Positions 1 through 11,029 of a stretch of DNA of 64,000 bases are shown in pieces; the first letter of the stretch is position 1; each line of letters starts with the position of its first letter. The stretch lies in contig OW028576.1 in assembly GCA_932294295.1 (NCBI GenBank), forward strand, positions 47,834,628 to 47,898,627, given 5' to 3'. The stretch comes from Alitta virens. Its lineage: Eukaryota; Annelida; Polychaeta; Phyllodocida; Nereididae. Under the pieces are notes generated by a model. That model was not told the DNA's origin. It searched no databases and worked only from the letters and a program-made list of their open reading frames with translations. The position numbers and the translations under genes were made by a program.

Positions 1-984
1 TCATTATGTCTACCTCTGCATCTTACAAATACTGACCAATAGCACTTTATAATATAAACACTTAATATAATTGCATGATTAGAATGAGATTATCCAACCA
101 CATAATGATGTGTTTACATGAGTATTAAGTATTGAGTGAAGCAGAAGTTTTGGAGCATGCTTAGACAGAAAGCTCTTGGATTGGGATTCATTTAATTTCC
201 TCAGTTTGCAATGTTTGCTTTCCAGGGTTCAGCAATGTTGGGATGAAGGGTGGCAATGCGATGTTGAGAGAATGTTGTCTGTTCCTTTATTTATCTTACA
301 GACAAAAAGACCAATCATTAAAATGCAATGGGTTTCATAGAACACTGGGATAGAAAAATAAACAGGAATGAATTATGTCAGATGCATGATAAAATATTTG
401 TTTTTTTTTAGTGAATCTACTTGTTTTGCTTGGTTACACCACAAAAATCTGTTCATTCTGATGTTTCAGCGTTGATCGTATATTAGCAATAGACCTACAC
501 AGTAATAAATTATATGTGTATGTGATTATGAAAATTACATTTTTTGTGCTTTCAATTTCATTTAAACGAGCATCTTACCCAAATTTGTGATTATCCTTCA
601 TAAAAATCAGTGGTAGCAGTAAATCATTTTATATTATATTCTTCTTGCATGACATTTTCCATCAATTTATTGTGTTGAATAAATAAACTTATAATTAATT
701 AGAATACATTTAGAGAAATTGGAGGCATAGTCTCTGAAACAAATTCCAGTAAGACGACAATGCAGCCACTTCATTATTTTAAATCATATAATACTAACTT
801 GCAGGAAAAAAATATAGTATGATGAATGAAAGATACAAAAAAATAATGGAAATACACACACATTTTTATTTAGAAAGTTCAATAGATTCAGAATTAGAGC
901 ATGTTTACATTTTTTATCTATGTTTTGAACCTAAAACAGTCCTATTAAGGGCAATTGGCTCAGTCTAAGGGGAAATTGCTTTCT

Positions 985-1090
985 CCAATCACCCTCCAAA
1001 CAACAATTTAAGGGGCGCAATGCCCTCTGGGAGATTGCCCCAGGCAACATGGCGTCATTTCCGTTTCCTGAGTGGCTCTGGCCATGGTAA
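985..1090 (+). promoter_or_regulatory. Promoter-like cluster P1 with possible first-exon relic, F1
   Basis: Within about 100 bp lie a CCAAT box (985-989), a GC-richer stretch with CTCTGGGAG, and CAACATGGCGTCATTTCCG at 1046-1064. The last combines a YY1-type ATGGCG start, a CRE/ATF-like GCGTCA and an ETS-type ATTTCCG. The ATG at 1049 opens a 13-codon frame (MASFPFPEWLWPW, stop at 1088) with a plausible donor ATG|GTAAAC at 1086/1087. Such motif sets are typical of TATA-less housekeeping promoters with a short first coding exon. Promoter function and the exon are inferences. Confidence 0.4.
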
Positions 1091-1990
1091 ACTGAAAACT
1101 TTAGCAGCAAACTTAGCAGGAATGAAGTTGGAGTTGCTGTGCTGTTCGATTGAAAAAATGAAAAAGTCAAGACATGCATTTGTAATACAGTGCTATCAGT
1201 TATTGGACATGATTTTAAAGTTGTCATGGGGTACCACAAGGATTAGAATAAATGGGTTATTTCCAAATGGCAATGCTTGTTTGTCAAAATGCTAACATCT
1301 AACTTTTGGAATAACTTTTTTTGTCCAAGATGAGCAAATCTCTAACAGATCAAAATTTTATTCAAGTTGGCATTTCTGAACATTTTGAACCACCTGCCAC
1401 AAAGTTGAAAGACTATCAATACTGACCAACAAAACATACATTTTATGTAACTTTACAATAAAAGTAGTACGAGTCAGGACAAGTTAGAAGCAATCTGCTG
1501 CAACGTTTGAAACTGATTACTGCCATAGATTCTGAAGTTTAAGCATACTGGCTTAAAGAATACATGAAGAATCTGTTGGCAAGAGCCAAGCTACTGTGTC
1601 TTTTTATACAAAATAGTAATATAAATAATGTATTTGGTACAGTATCCATGGAAGAATACTGTGATTAACTTTATAGGTTTATAACTATATATGACATTAT
1701 GATGGAATGTTAAAAAAATACATATAAATCTAATGGTTTTAGATATTCAGATATTAAAAATTTCAAAGTAAAGTGATATGAATTGATTATATATAGGAAA
1801 TATTCAGCAACCATAACGTAACAACAGTTTACATTCTAACATATATGGCCCCTAGAGCACTGCATTTCTTATACTTTAATGTTGAATGAATTTCAGATTA
1901 AATAAGCAAATGCCAATTACATGTACAATAATATTTCTAAGGTTAGTGACAATTCAGTAAAAATCTATTGAACCAACAAATCAGTTTTTT

Positions 1991-2174
1991 CCTTATCGGC
2001 GTCATGGCCTTGGACTTCAATCTGAAGCATTCCTGTATTTGAAAAGCCAGGTACCCAAGCAATGAGGACTAAGTGGCTTGCTAAAGGCCACAAACACAAG
2101 TCAATGGGCAAAACTTGATCCCGGTCTCTTGGAATTGGGGGTCAGGAACTCTACACTCTACGCCTGGAGACATT
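1991..2174 (-). mobile_element. tRNA-derived SINE A (decayed), F1
   Basis: Read on the minus strand, the head resembles a tRNA: a D-arm/box A-like GTAGAGTGTAGAG, the anticodon-arm-like TCCTGACCCCCAATTCC, and a box B-like GACCGGGATCAAGTTTTG. The body that follows contains GCAAGCCACTTAGTCCTCATTGC and GGGTACCTGGC elements. I recognise these from marine-invertebrate tRNA-SINEs from memory. The F1 and R2 copies lack about 130 bp of flank and tail that F2 and F3 keep. Confidence 0.6.
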
Positions 2175-2331
2175 AGCAATATCAGAATAGAAATATAATT
2201 CTAGAGAAGAGGCAAGCATGATAAAGTTGGCAATTAGTAGTTTGGCACCAAAATGTCACATTTCATGGTATCAGATTCACTAAATCAATTCATACATCAG
2301 CAAATACCAGCAATTGTATGTGAATCATTGA

Positions 2332-2445
2332 TTGTATGGCCGTTACCTACTTCGTCTCATTGCCATGGTCCCTGCCTGTCCTAATTAGCCCAATTGGTGC
2401 AAAAATACAGGACGTCAAGCCCTAATCACAAACAAACAAACAATA
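2332..2445 (+). mobile_element. CAAA-tailed retroposon insert, F1
   Basis: A 114-bp insert ending in a (CAAA)n tail at 2428-2443. It is flanked by a perfect 11-bp target duplication TGAATCATTGA at 2321-2331 and 2446-2456. F2 (near 20740) and F3 (near 36865) have the site without the insert, and F3 has a single TGAATCATTGA. No internal polymerase III promoter is obvious, so it may be a 5'-truncated SINE or LINE tail mobilised by a LINE with a CAAA-type 3' end. Confidence 0.85.
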
Positions 2446-2730
2446 TGAATCATTGAACCATTGCTTAATGCTCATCCACTAGCTTAAATATTGACATTTT
2501 GCTATTGATTTCCCAGCCTTGGTGTCAACTGTAATGCGCCGTGATAGAGATACAGAATGATATACTGAGCATCACTGCCACTTGTATGGACAGCCAGACA
2601 GATAGTATGTATTGACATATTCACACCAAATAATGCAATGTATACTGAATACACCTGTCTATAAGATGACAAGTTTGGATTTCTCATTATAAAATAGTTG
2701 GCATAAAAATGTAGCAGTAGTTGCAGAACC

Positions 2731-4175
2731 ATTTATGAGCACAAATTTTGTACGTATATTGCATCAGCGCATAAACATATTAGTATTGACTGATGATATA
2801 AGCAAATACTGTTCATGAAAATTTATAAAAGCGTCATGAATGAATTTAAAAAATACTCTAATTTGACTATGAGAGCCTCAAAAAGTGTGTTTTAATAGTA
2901 CTATGACATAATATAAGCACCGATATAACGGAAAATATTACAAATAAATGACTTTCTGCTTATATATTATCTGATATTTGCTTTGACTGCCACAACTTGA
3001 CCTTAATAGCATTGCTTCTTTGTGGCATATTACAACAAAAAATGATGTTACTCAAAATAAGTGTTCATTGATCAACGATGGATTTCATCTATTGAAAAAA
3101 CCTACAGATGCAAGCCATGCTATTCATCAGACACCTCTGATAGTTTTGCAAATACAAAAGCATTGGGATTACTCACATCAAACCCAGCACTTCAAGTGGC
3201 CCCTGAAGGCTCGTCTGACTATGTTCAATGGACACCAGAAGATTGTGTGTTCACTCGCCCGTCAAAGACAGATGGGCAGAAGAGGAATTGACTGGTCCAT
3301 TTTGCCTCATTGCCATTTCATGCTAAACTAGACTAAGGCTTATAGGCTTATATACGGCAGGGATCAAGAGTATTGTCCGGTCTTATTGGAGGTTTTTCTC
3401 AGTTGAAAGCCATCTTGTGATTTTGATCAGATATTCCTAATTTTCTTGTGCAGTACAAATTCAATTGTCAATAACACACGAAAGCACTGTAGTCACAGTG
3501 GTATTATGATAATCACACTGTAATACCATTTATGAGCACAAATTTTGTACGTATATTGCATCAGCGAATAAACATATTAGTATTGACTGATGATATAAGC
3601 AAATGCTGTTTATGAAAATTTATAAAAGCATCATGAATGAATTTAAAAAATACTCTAATTTGACTATGAGAGCCTCAAAAAGTGTGTTTTAATAGTACTA
3701 TGACATAATATAAGCACCGATATAACGGAAAATATTACAAATAAATGACTTTCTGCTTATATATTATCTGATATTTGCTTCAACTGCCACCAATTGACCT
3801 TAATATCATTGCTTCTTTGTGGCATATTACAACAAAAATTGATGTTACTTTCTGCAAACACAAAAGCATTGGGATTACTCACATCAAGCCGAGCATTACA
3901 AGTGGCCCCTGAAAATGTTCGAGGACACCAGAAGATCGTGTGTTCACTGACCCATCATAGACAGATGGACGGAAAGGGAATTGACTGGTCCTTTTTGCCC
4001 CATAGCCATTTCACACTAAACCGGAGTAAGCCTTATATACGGCAGGGATGAAGTGTATTGTTGAGTCATATTGAAGGTTTTTGCCAGTTAAAAGCCATCT
4101 AGTGATTCTTAATTTTCTTGTGCAGTACAAAATAACTGTTATTATGATAATCACACCGTAATCGCTTAATAGCAA
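2731..4175 (+). repeat. 807-bp tandem duplication, F1
   Basis: The sequence from ATTTATGAGC at 2731 restarts at 3538 and runs nearly unchanged for about 300 bp. It then continues with a more diverged and shorter version of the TTATATACGGCAGGGAT segment (3350 and 4035). F2 has only one copy (about 21070-21860) and F3 only fragments. The duplication is shared with R2. Confidence 0.88.
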
Positions 4176-4581
4176 AAATAGAAGAGTCGGATATATTGTA
4201 TTACTAACATACTGATAAAAGAGTCCCTTTATCATGAAGAACATTTCCTCCAGCAACTGGACCAGACCTGTATATTACAAGACACGGTAATAATTACTTT
4301 TGAATGTATTTATGGCATTGTATGTATAATTTATTTAAAGTCATTTTCTATCTAAGTTTTGCTTATGATTACATGTAACTGTACGCAAACCGTTATGATG
4401 CTCAAAACATGCTTTACTTCCAACTCAAAATGCCTCAATGCAACCACATTATATAACATTGCAATAGGTTACTCTCTCCATCAAGCATTTGCAATGCTTT
4501 CCAGATGAGAATCTCCTCCCATTCCTCTCCCTTTTTTCTCCTTCTTCCCACTCTGTTCGGCGAAGTGGTCTGTTTTTATTC

Positions 4582-4700
4582 CAGTCATGGACATCGCTTT
4601 CTAAAGAAAATCACAAAACAGCTTTTATCACAGAGAACTTGTGTGGAAACATGGAAAGGCTATTGGACTGTATTGTGCTCCTCAGCAGTCACTTTTGACA
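4582..4700 (+). repeat. Dispersed repeat C, F1 copy 1
   Basis: A block of about 120 bp starting CAGTCATGGACATCGCTTTC, with CACAAAACAGC, GAGAACTTGTG, GAAACATGGAAA and TTGGACTGTATTGTGCTCC in order. A shorter diverged relative lies at 14167-14215. Equivalent copies are 22232-22350 and 31200-31285 in F2, and 37982-38100 in F3. On the minus strand they are 54449-54572, 44030-44135 and 44705-44834 in R2, and 63260-63318 in R3. No coding or tRNA-like signal is visible. Confidence 0.7.
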
Positions 4701-5792
4701 TGGCTGCAAAGAGTGACAAGCAGTGATATTTATGGATCCAATGCAGTCCCTTGTGCAATGCCGATAAGCTTATTGTACATTCAGCCCAAACATACACAAA
4801 CATTTGAACAGAATACAGTTCTACATCTTTTAAATAAATCATCAACAATTCTAACCATTTAGCTTTATTTCTATGAAAGATTTCAGCAACCTTTAGTCAC
4901 ATGGACAAATGTATTTCACCAAACTACCATTATAATGAATTGGCAATTGAAAAGTTATGACATCATAATATTTTAATGCATATACGTTGCAACAACACTT
5001 TTGTTTTATAATGTACTGTCCTGTGAAGTAAAGGAGCATTATCTGGTTTTCACTGTATTTTGCCTCATTGACAAGTGCTGCATCAACATTTTAAGTAGTT
5101 TTGTCAAAAAGCATCTTTCACACTTTCTAATGAATTCATTTAGACTAAGCCATAATCTACTGGATACTTAACTTAATTTGAAAATTGGGTTAAATTATTA
5201 GGCAGGGATATGAGTCTGAATTTTCATAATGGTTTCTTGCGAAGACTTCATATATTTCATAACAATAGCTGCCAAAATTAACTCACTAACTTAGAGTCAT
5301 CTACATAAATTCACCAGACATTGCAGTGAAAGATGTTATTTCATCACACTACTCAATAAAGTAAATCAATATGTGGATGGCAAGCTTTATCATCTCATTA
5401 TTACATTTGTTCAGACAACTAGTATTGAGCAGCAAAAATAAAAATAAGTCAATCAGTTGTTATTTCATTTAATTCAGAATTTCTAAAACCATCCAAAACA
5501 GTATCTTTACATAGACACATCTAACAAAAGGCATGTGGCTTCTTGGGTGATTTCCAGTCTGCTTTGTAGTATTTGTGAATACTAATATCCTTTATTCTTA
5601 CATTATATGTGTAACTAACCCCAGATATTTATTTTGAGCATATGAGACTCTTATAGGTCTGTCAGGCCAAGCACTGTATATTGAATATGCTTTAGTCGAT
5701 GGACTTCTATGCAAGTCATTATCTTAAAAATTGTTGAATCTTGAATATGACTTTTAGGTGATTTTTGTGGTGTACAGGAGCTAGTTCTGTTT

Positions 5793-5850
5793 TGTAGCTG
5801 ACTGAGTGTGACTGGCAAGTGGCTTTGTCACAAACAGTCTTGACAAGAAT
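5793..5850 (+). repeat. Dispersed repeat D, F1 copy 1
   Basis: GTAGCTGACTGAGTGTGACT and GGCAAGTGGCTTTGTCAC are followed by GTCTTGACAAGAA. Diverged relatives occur at 15069-15140 (GTAACTGACACTATGTGACT) and 17453-17500 (GTAACTGACACAGTGGCC). The two right-hand copies continue into a shared GGGATTAGC/GGGATTACC stretch. The family is present in all units and looks like an old interspersed repeat. Confidence 0.65.
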
Positions 5851-5920
5851 AGCTATCTAAACCCAGTCAATGAGGAATCAGCATGAGGAGGGCTAACATT
5901 TTGAATGTTTGCATCTGATA

Positions 5921-6275
5921 GCTTAGAAGCAGCGTGTCATGACAGAATTGGCTGTAGGTCATGAGTTCATGATGATCATGGCATCAAAGAGAGTCACACC
6001 AGGGAAAAGTTTTTTTTTTTTTATCAAGGGTAAGTGTGAGTTGGTTTGATATAGTAAAGGCATTTATTTATGACTGCTGAAATGCAGGCATGTGGTCAAC
6101 AATTCATTTATCTCGTCTTTGATCCAGATTTTGATTGTAATCAAGGTACACTGCATAAGCTACATTCTCTGCTGGATGTCAATTGCATGAGATGTTAAAT
6201 TGGAGGTGCCTTGTACTCGGTGTCTATGGTGAGGCATGTGAAAGACCCCACTCATGGGGTAAATGTGTAACATGA
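5921..6275 (+). mobile_element. tRNA-derived SINE B (box A damaged), F1
   Basis: The tRNA-like head keeps box B-like GGTCATGAGTTCATG at 5957-5971 but has lost 11 bases of box A compared with F2. The body ends with TTAAATTGGAGGTGCCTTGT (6195-6214) and GTGAAAGACCCCACTC. This resembles the 'TTAAA..GGAGGTCCCGTGT..AAAGATCCC' segment of echinoderm-type SINEs that I know from memory. Confidence 0.65.
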
Positions 6276-7583
6276 TGTGGACTCATCATATTTTCTGATT
6301 TGAAATTGCCCAATAACGCTACTATATACATGAATATCAGGCATATATGTTTTCATTGTTGTTTGCCTTTCCCTGTCTATCTACAAGTATTGTCAATCTC
6401 TGTTTTTCTGTCTGTATGTTATCTTCTAACTCAGTCCTTTTATAATCTGTCTGTCCACCCATCACTTATCTTTCTTTGTGTCTGTCTTTCTTCTTGTACT
6501 TCCACCCATTTTCTTCGTTATCACTGCTAATCCCCCAAACAAAGCGTTTTCCCTCGATATGTGTGATTATGATGTGTGATGCACTAACAATGGATTCTTT
6601 GAAGTGAAAATGAGACAGAAAGAAAAAAAACACCTTTTGAGATCAAAGAGGAAGCTCTGGGCTTTGTAAGCAGGAGCCAATTGAACCATTTTGTGCTACA
6701 GTGAGACAACTGGGGTCGAGACGACTTGGGTTGAGCTAACAAGTCTATGCGTGTCAGGTTCGTTTGTTTGTTGTTGATTTTGACTGATATCAAATGTATT
6801 TGCTTTGTGGCTCCAGCCTCTTTTAGTGACCCCAGTACAATTATTATTTATGTCCTATTGTGCAATAAAATCATATAACTGATCCTTCATGATTCCATAG
6901 TGATAGCATTGTTTAATCTAATCAATTCTGATGTCATATCAGGAAATGGTTGCAGGAAATGGTACAAAATAATCATATTTTCATTAAAAATGTTCATGCT
7001 AATGGCGTAATATAGGATCTAGCTTCAATTATTTGTTCAATGTTCATGGCTCTGAAGGGCTAAAGTTAGATATTCTATATACATATGTTTATTTATACAC
7101 ACATGGAGTAAAGATACCCAGTGACGGTTTCATAGCAGACAAAGAATGAATTTCTTCATTCATGGACACTCAGGAAAATCAAATAATTGATGTTATAGAT
7201 TTATCAGAGTATCAGGTCATTAAAAGACAATTTTCAATACTCAGGATTGGTGATTTACATCAATTTTAAGCACATAGAAATAAAATGTCACAATAACAAA
7301 CAATCACAATGACATCACTGGCTATTGCAATGATTATGACATCACCAATCGTACTCGACGCAATCCACCAACCCTGGGAGGCACTGGATGGCTTGTGCAA
7401 ATGAAGAATAGTCCAATCTGTGTATGAAAATTTGTTTGGCATATGTGTGAAAAAGAAAGAAAACAATCTACATTAAAAGTAATAAAAAAATCAATGTAAA
7501 TGAAAAACCAACATTATTTTGTTGAGAAAAAGTGGACCGGAGTCTCTTTCTCTTCTAGAGTAAAAAATAGGCTGCGCTGCAGC

Positions 7584-8460
7584 TAAACCCTCAGCGAATC
7601 CCACATACCACACAGGCATTATTCAAATTGTTATGTGTTCGTCCGACAGGCAGGAGGGCGGGCGTTACACTTTCATTTCCAGAGCAGAACTCTAACATAC
7701 ACTTTTTTGAACTCTAATGCACTTACCCTAATGACATTTTATACAGTAACACTCTATATGGCCTAGTGGTGCCTTGTGATAGCCAGACTGACATATATTG
7801 GCTATGTTTTACAAAAATTGTATTTCTTGAGTGTCTATATAGTGTTGTGATGAACCAAAGCAATTACCACTTGGCCTACATAGCCTGTTATGCAATGCTA
7901 ATTAGAGTCCAAGATGTCCTATTTTTTGAACTCTTGAATTTCTTCATTTGTTCATTATATTCTGCCAAGTGTAAAATAATACAGTGTTCCCATGGGTTAT
8001 AAAAAAGCCTGAAAAGTCCTATTTATTTTTGTAAAAATTAAGGCCCATATTAAGTCTTACTTTTGTCCACTAAGTCTTACATTGTCCTATTTTGATGCAA
8101 TGAGACCCCCAAAAGGCACCACTTCACTATTTTGGACTTAGTATGACAAAGTGTTAAACATGAAGGTGCAGTAGCGTCAGAGTTCTGCTCTGGAAACAAT
8201 CAAAAAATTGTTTTTCTATATTTTCCAAATTTTGTAAAACATAGCCAACATATGTCAATGTGACTATCAAAAGGCACCACTAGGCCATATAGAGTATTAC
8301 TGTACAGCATTTTGTAAGGGTAAGTGCATTAGTGTTAGAGTTCTGCTACTAAAATTAAAGTGTTATGTCCACCCATCCGCCCGCCCGTCCCAGAGTCCGC
8401 CCGCCGGACAGACATTGATGATAACAAAAACCTTTTTCGAACTTTGTTCACTGAGGGTTA
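7584..8460. mobile_element. Foldback MITE with long inverted repeats, F1
   Basis: The two ends are reverse complements. Left (7584-7830) begins TAAACCCTCAGCGAA, passes through a GC-rich GTCCGNCNG stretch and CAGAACTCTAACA, and reaches ACTCTATATGGCCTAGTGGT and TTGGCTATGTTTTACAAAA. Right (8215-8460) repeats all of these inverted and ends TTCACTGAGGGTTA. A third partial copy of the inner arm lies near 8110-8195. There is no transposase. F2 has the surrounding sequence without it (near 24780). I could not fix a target duplication. Confidence 0.8.
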
Positions 8461-8948
8461 AAAATTCACAGTCATTGTCTCTGATTTCTTGCACTGCAGT
8501 CATATATAAAGCGCAGAAATCAGTAACTGACAGGGGGGCACTGGTCAGTATTTTAGTATTCCCAATGTCATTGCTTCCAATGTTATATCTTGCAGCAAGT
8601 TCGCTCGATTTGCCTCCCATAATTGTGGAAGCTGATGATTGGCCCAGCACAACCAAGTATTTTAACCTATTGTTCTGGCTATGCAGCATTTTCCCGTACA
8701 ATTTGCAAAATCTTTGCCCTACTGGATTTTTTAGATGAGAAACCATTATATGTAATGAGTAGTATAGTAATTCTTGTTCTTGATTGAGTTTCCTGCACTC
8801 AATGCATGCCAAGTGCAATCCAGTCTGTCCTTTAATCACAGCCAAAATCAAGTGATTGAAAGGTTTTAAAAAGGAAGAAACCCCCTGTGGATTGCTTAGA
8901 TTCAGAAGGGAATGGTTCTTTGCCTTCCTTTTTGCTGGTCTCCTCTTA
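8363..8948 (-). CDS. Open exon-like frame behind a splice acceptor, unknown protein (F1)
   Basis: A frame of 195 codons including the stop (194 residues), open from a good acceptor (TTTTTAGCTTACAG, ending at 8949) to TAA at 8365-8363. I do not recognise the protein. The first residues, KRRPAKRKAK, form a basic nuclear-localisation-like stretch. The middle includes VGQRFCKLYGKMLHSQNN and LAARYNIGSNDIGNTKIL. The last 30 or so residues (LSEQSSKKVFVIINVCPAGG onward) come from the MITE arm, so the end is exonised transposon sequence. No ATG start exists within the frame near its beginning, so it would have to be an internal or terminal exon. R2 has the same open frame with few changes, whereas F2 is frameshifted. 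A chance frame this long is unlikely in AT-rich DNA but not excluded. Confidence 0.35.
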
Positions 8949-8966
8949 CTGTAAGCTAAAAACACA

Positions 8967-9090
8967 AAGCTCAGGAAATTAAAGGCATTTTATCATGGAG
9001 CTAAGAGGCTTATCTGAACTGCTGTGAAAAGCTATTTTAGGATTATTTAGAAGATCAGCCAGCGGTCACTGACCTAATGTCCAGTGACCA
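8967..9090 (+). repeat. Internal repeat E, F1 copy 1
   Basis: AAGCTCAGGAAATT, TTATCTGAACTGCTG, AAAGCT and GGTCACTGACCTAATGTCC recur in the same order at 16541-16665 (AAGCTCAGGAAATTGGAG, TTATCTGAAGAGCTG, GTGGTCATTAACCTCAATGT). The two copies are strongly diverged and are present in all full units. This shows an old duplication within the unit. Confidence 0.6.
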
Positions 9091-9382
9091 ACATGGCTGG
9101 AAGTCAAGTCAATGTGTTAGCAGATTTTGATACGCTTGCATTTATGAAATTAAGCCACACTTATGTCAATGTCTATAAATTAATACTATGCATTGATCAT
9201 GGAATTTGAGATATTCAAGAACTGAAACTGTCTGCATACCCATTAAATGGGTAAGATTTTGGTGAAAATATGATTTTATAATTCCAGATCTTGTATCCTG
9301 TGTTTAGAGTATAGTGGTATAGGGTGCTTGAAGTTAACAGCATCTTGACCTGTAAGGTCATAAACGTCTGGCTATGGTATGG

Positions 9383-9409
9383 ATACACTAGTTTGGCTAA
9401 CTAGTGTAT
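9383..9409. other. Perfect 11-bp stem-loop, F1
   Basis: ATACACTAGTT (9383-9393) pairs with AACTAGTGTAT (9399-9409) around the loop TGGCT. It is also present in R2 at 49744-49770 with a changed loop and unchanged stem. In F2 (25624-25643) it is an 8-bp stem with loop GGCT. The role is unknown; it could be the palindromic trace of an element end. Confidence 0.6.
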
Positions 9410-10964
9410 GGGGATAATACTAGACTGAATGAAAACATCACAAGTCTGCATTTATAAGTGAGGAAGTTTCATTCAAGCTTTTGAGGAAAAATAAAGTATG
9501 ACATGTCGGAGGAGAGACCATTATGCCAATGCAATTATTACGCATATGGAATATGGATTGTTTCAGCATAGTTTTTACATTTTCTGGCTATATCAACAAA
9601 TTCAATACAATAAGGAAGCTACAAATATATCTGGTGTGCAAAAGTCTACAGTATTTCAACCACTGTGTGTCTATAGGTAAACCTGAACCTTGAAACTTTT
9701 ACTTCTACAAAGTTTCCTTAGCATCTTCAACATGAACGCTTCACACCTAACTACATTTTCCTTCCCACAACTTCCTTACTTCCCACCCCAATTACTTATT
9801 ATGCATTCTATGTGAAGTCTACCACCAAGAGCGGTTCCTTGAGGCTCTCCATGCATTCAAGCACAACTCAAGGTTTCTTTCGAGAAATCTCAGAGTCCAA
9901 CTCGAGTATCCTACACCTAAGCTAATTATGGGTTGAGCCAGAAACTGCAAAGTGCACATGTCTCGTTTAGGCTCTTGCTTGTGTGAGAATTCTTTTTAGT
10001 AATATTATGTATTGTCATAGGAAAGTATATAAGACATTCCTATTTTATTTTATTGCATTGTATTTTTTTTTTATGAGGGGTCTCTATCATATTTGCATAT
10101 TCTTTTGCCATACTTCTTTTAGAATTATGTAGAGGTATTAATTATTAAATTAAAATTATATAAGTCTAAGTCTATTTTTATTTTATTGTCTCAATGCCCC
10201 GAACATGAAGCTTAGTAAGCTTATATATGACCAGCTACAGGTAATTGTAATGATAAAGTTTGGAATTCATGCCATGTTACATATGTACCCCCATGAATAG
10301 CGAATGTTCCTTGCCAGCATAGACATTGACAGAGTGTATTTTACTGCATATTGTTTGCTTCGCATCACAACTAATGGAGGCCAAACAAATATATTAAAAG
10401 AAAATCCAAAGAGAAGACGCATTCATTTTTTTATTAACTTGTGATTTTCATACTAAGAGCTTGGATCAAATGCTCTGAGAGTAATGAAGAAAAATCATGA
10501 CAGAGCTTCATACAGCATATTTTATCAATCACCTAATATTTGAAGCTGTGCACATATTACATATAGACGCATAGTTCTAATAGTAAAATTATCAACAAAG
10601 ACATCTCAGACACATCTGGCGGTCTAAGAGGTTTTTTATGACTATGGCATTCTTTTTCCTTAGCTAAGCAGATCTCCAACAGTTTTAAAAGGATTTTTTT
10701 ATACCTTGAGGCAAGTTGAAACTGGATAAGCAGCCTGGTGCATTTTATCCATCAAAATTACTACATGTTGATAATATACCTTATGCTTTTGTAATATAAT
10801 TTTCAATTTTATATATAAAAAGCTAAATTTTATTTTTTTCACAAAAAAACCTATTTCAAATTCAAATATAGTATTGATATGGCTGTGACACTCTTGTGTA
10901 GCAAAATTAAATATTTAATAATAGCAGGCGTTTTTAATGCATCTCTTTTCTATGTATGTCTTAC

Positions 10965-11029
10965 TAGCTTTCTATGTACATCAAGTTGATCTTCTGTAAA
11001 TACACCATTTGCTACTACCATGCCACCTG
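10965..11029 (-). pseudogene. 65-nt exon-like segment with intact splice sites, F1
   Basis: On the minus strand an acceptor (ATTACTTACAG, ending at 11030) and a strong donor (CTA|GTAAGAC at 10965/10964) bound 65 nt. Only the frame entered after two bases is open: GGMVVANGVFTEDQLDVHRK plus L. Upstream, F1 has an in-frame TGA in the putative intron, as expected outside an exon. The same 65 nt with both splice sites exist in F2 and R2. No family is recognised. The few differences are non-synonymous, so current coding is not supported, hence the relic label. Confidence 0.35.

Noticed and set aside
1020..1295. 91-codon and overlapping 102-codon frames around the promoter cluster
   Set aside because: F1/R2, F2 and F3 give different frame ends and compositions. 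They are shadows over the P1 region, and the only frame with a splice-donor context is the short one at 1049.
8760..8830. Ankyrin-like string 'TGLHLACIE' in the 195-codon frame
   Set aside because: A single partial motif without the following helix-turn-helix pattern or a second repeat. R2 keeps it but no ankyrin repeat can be built.
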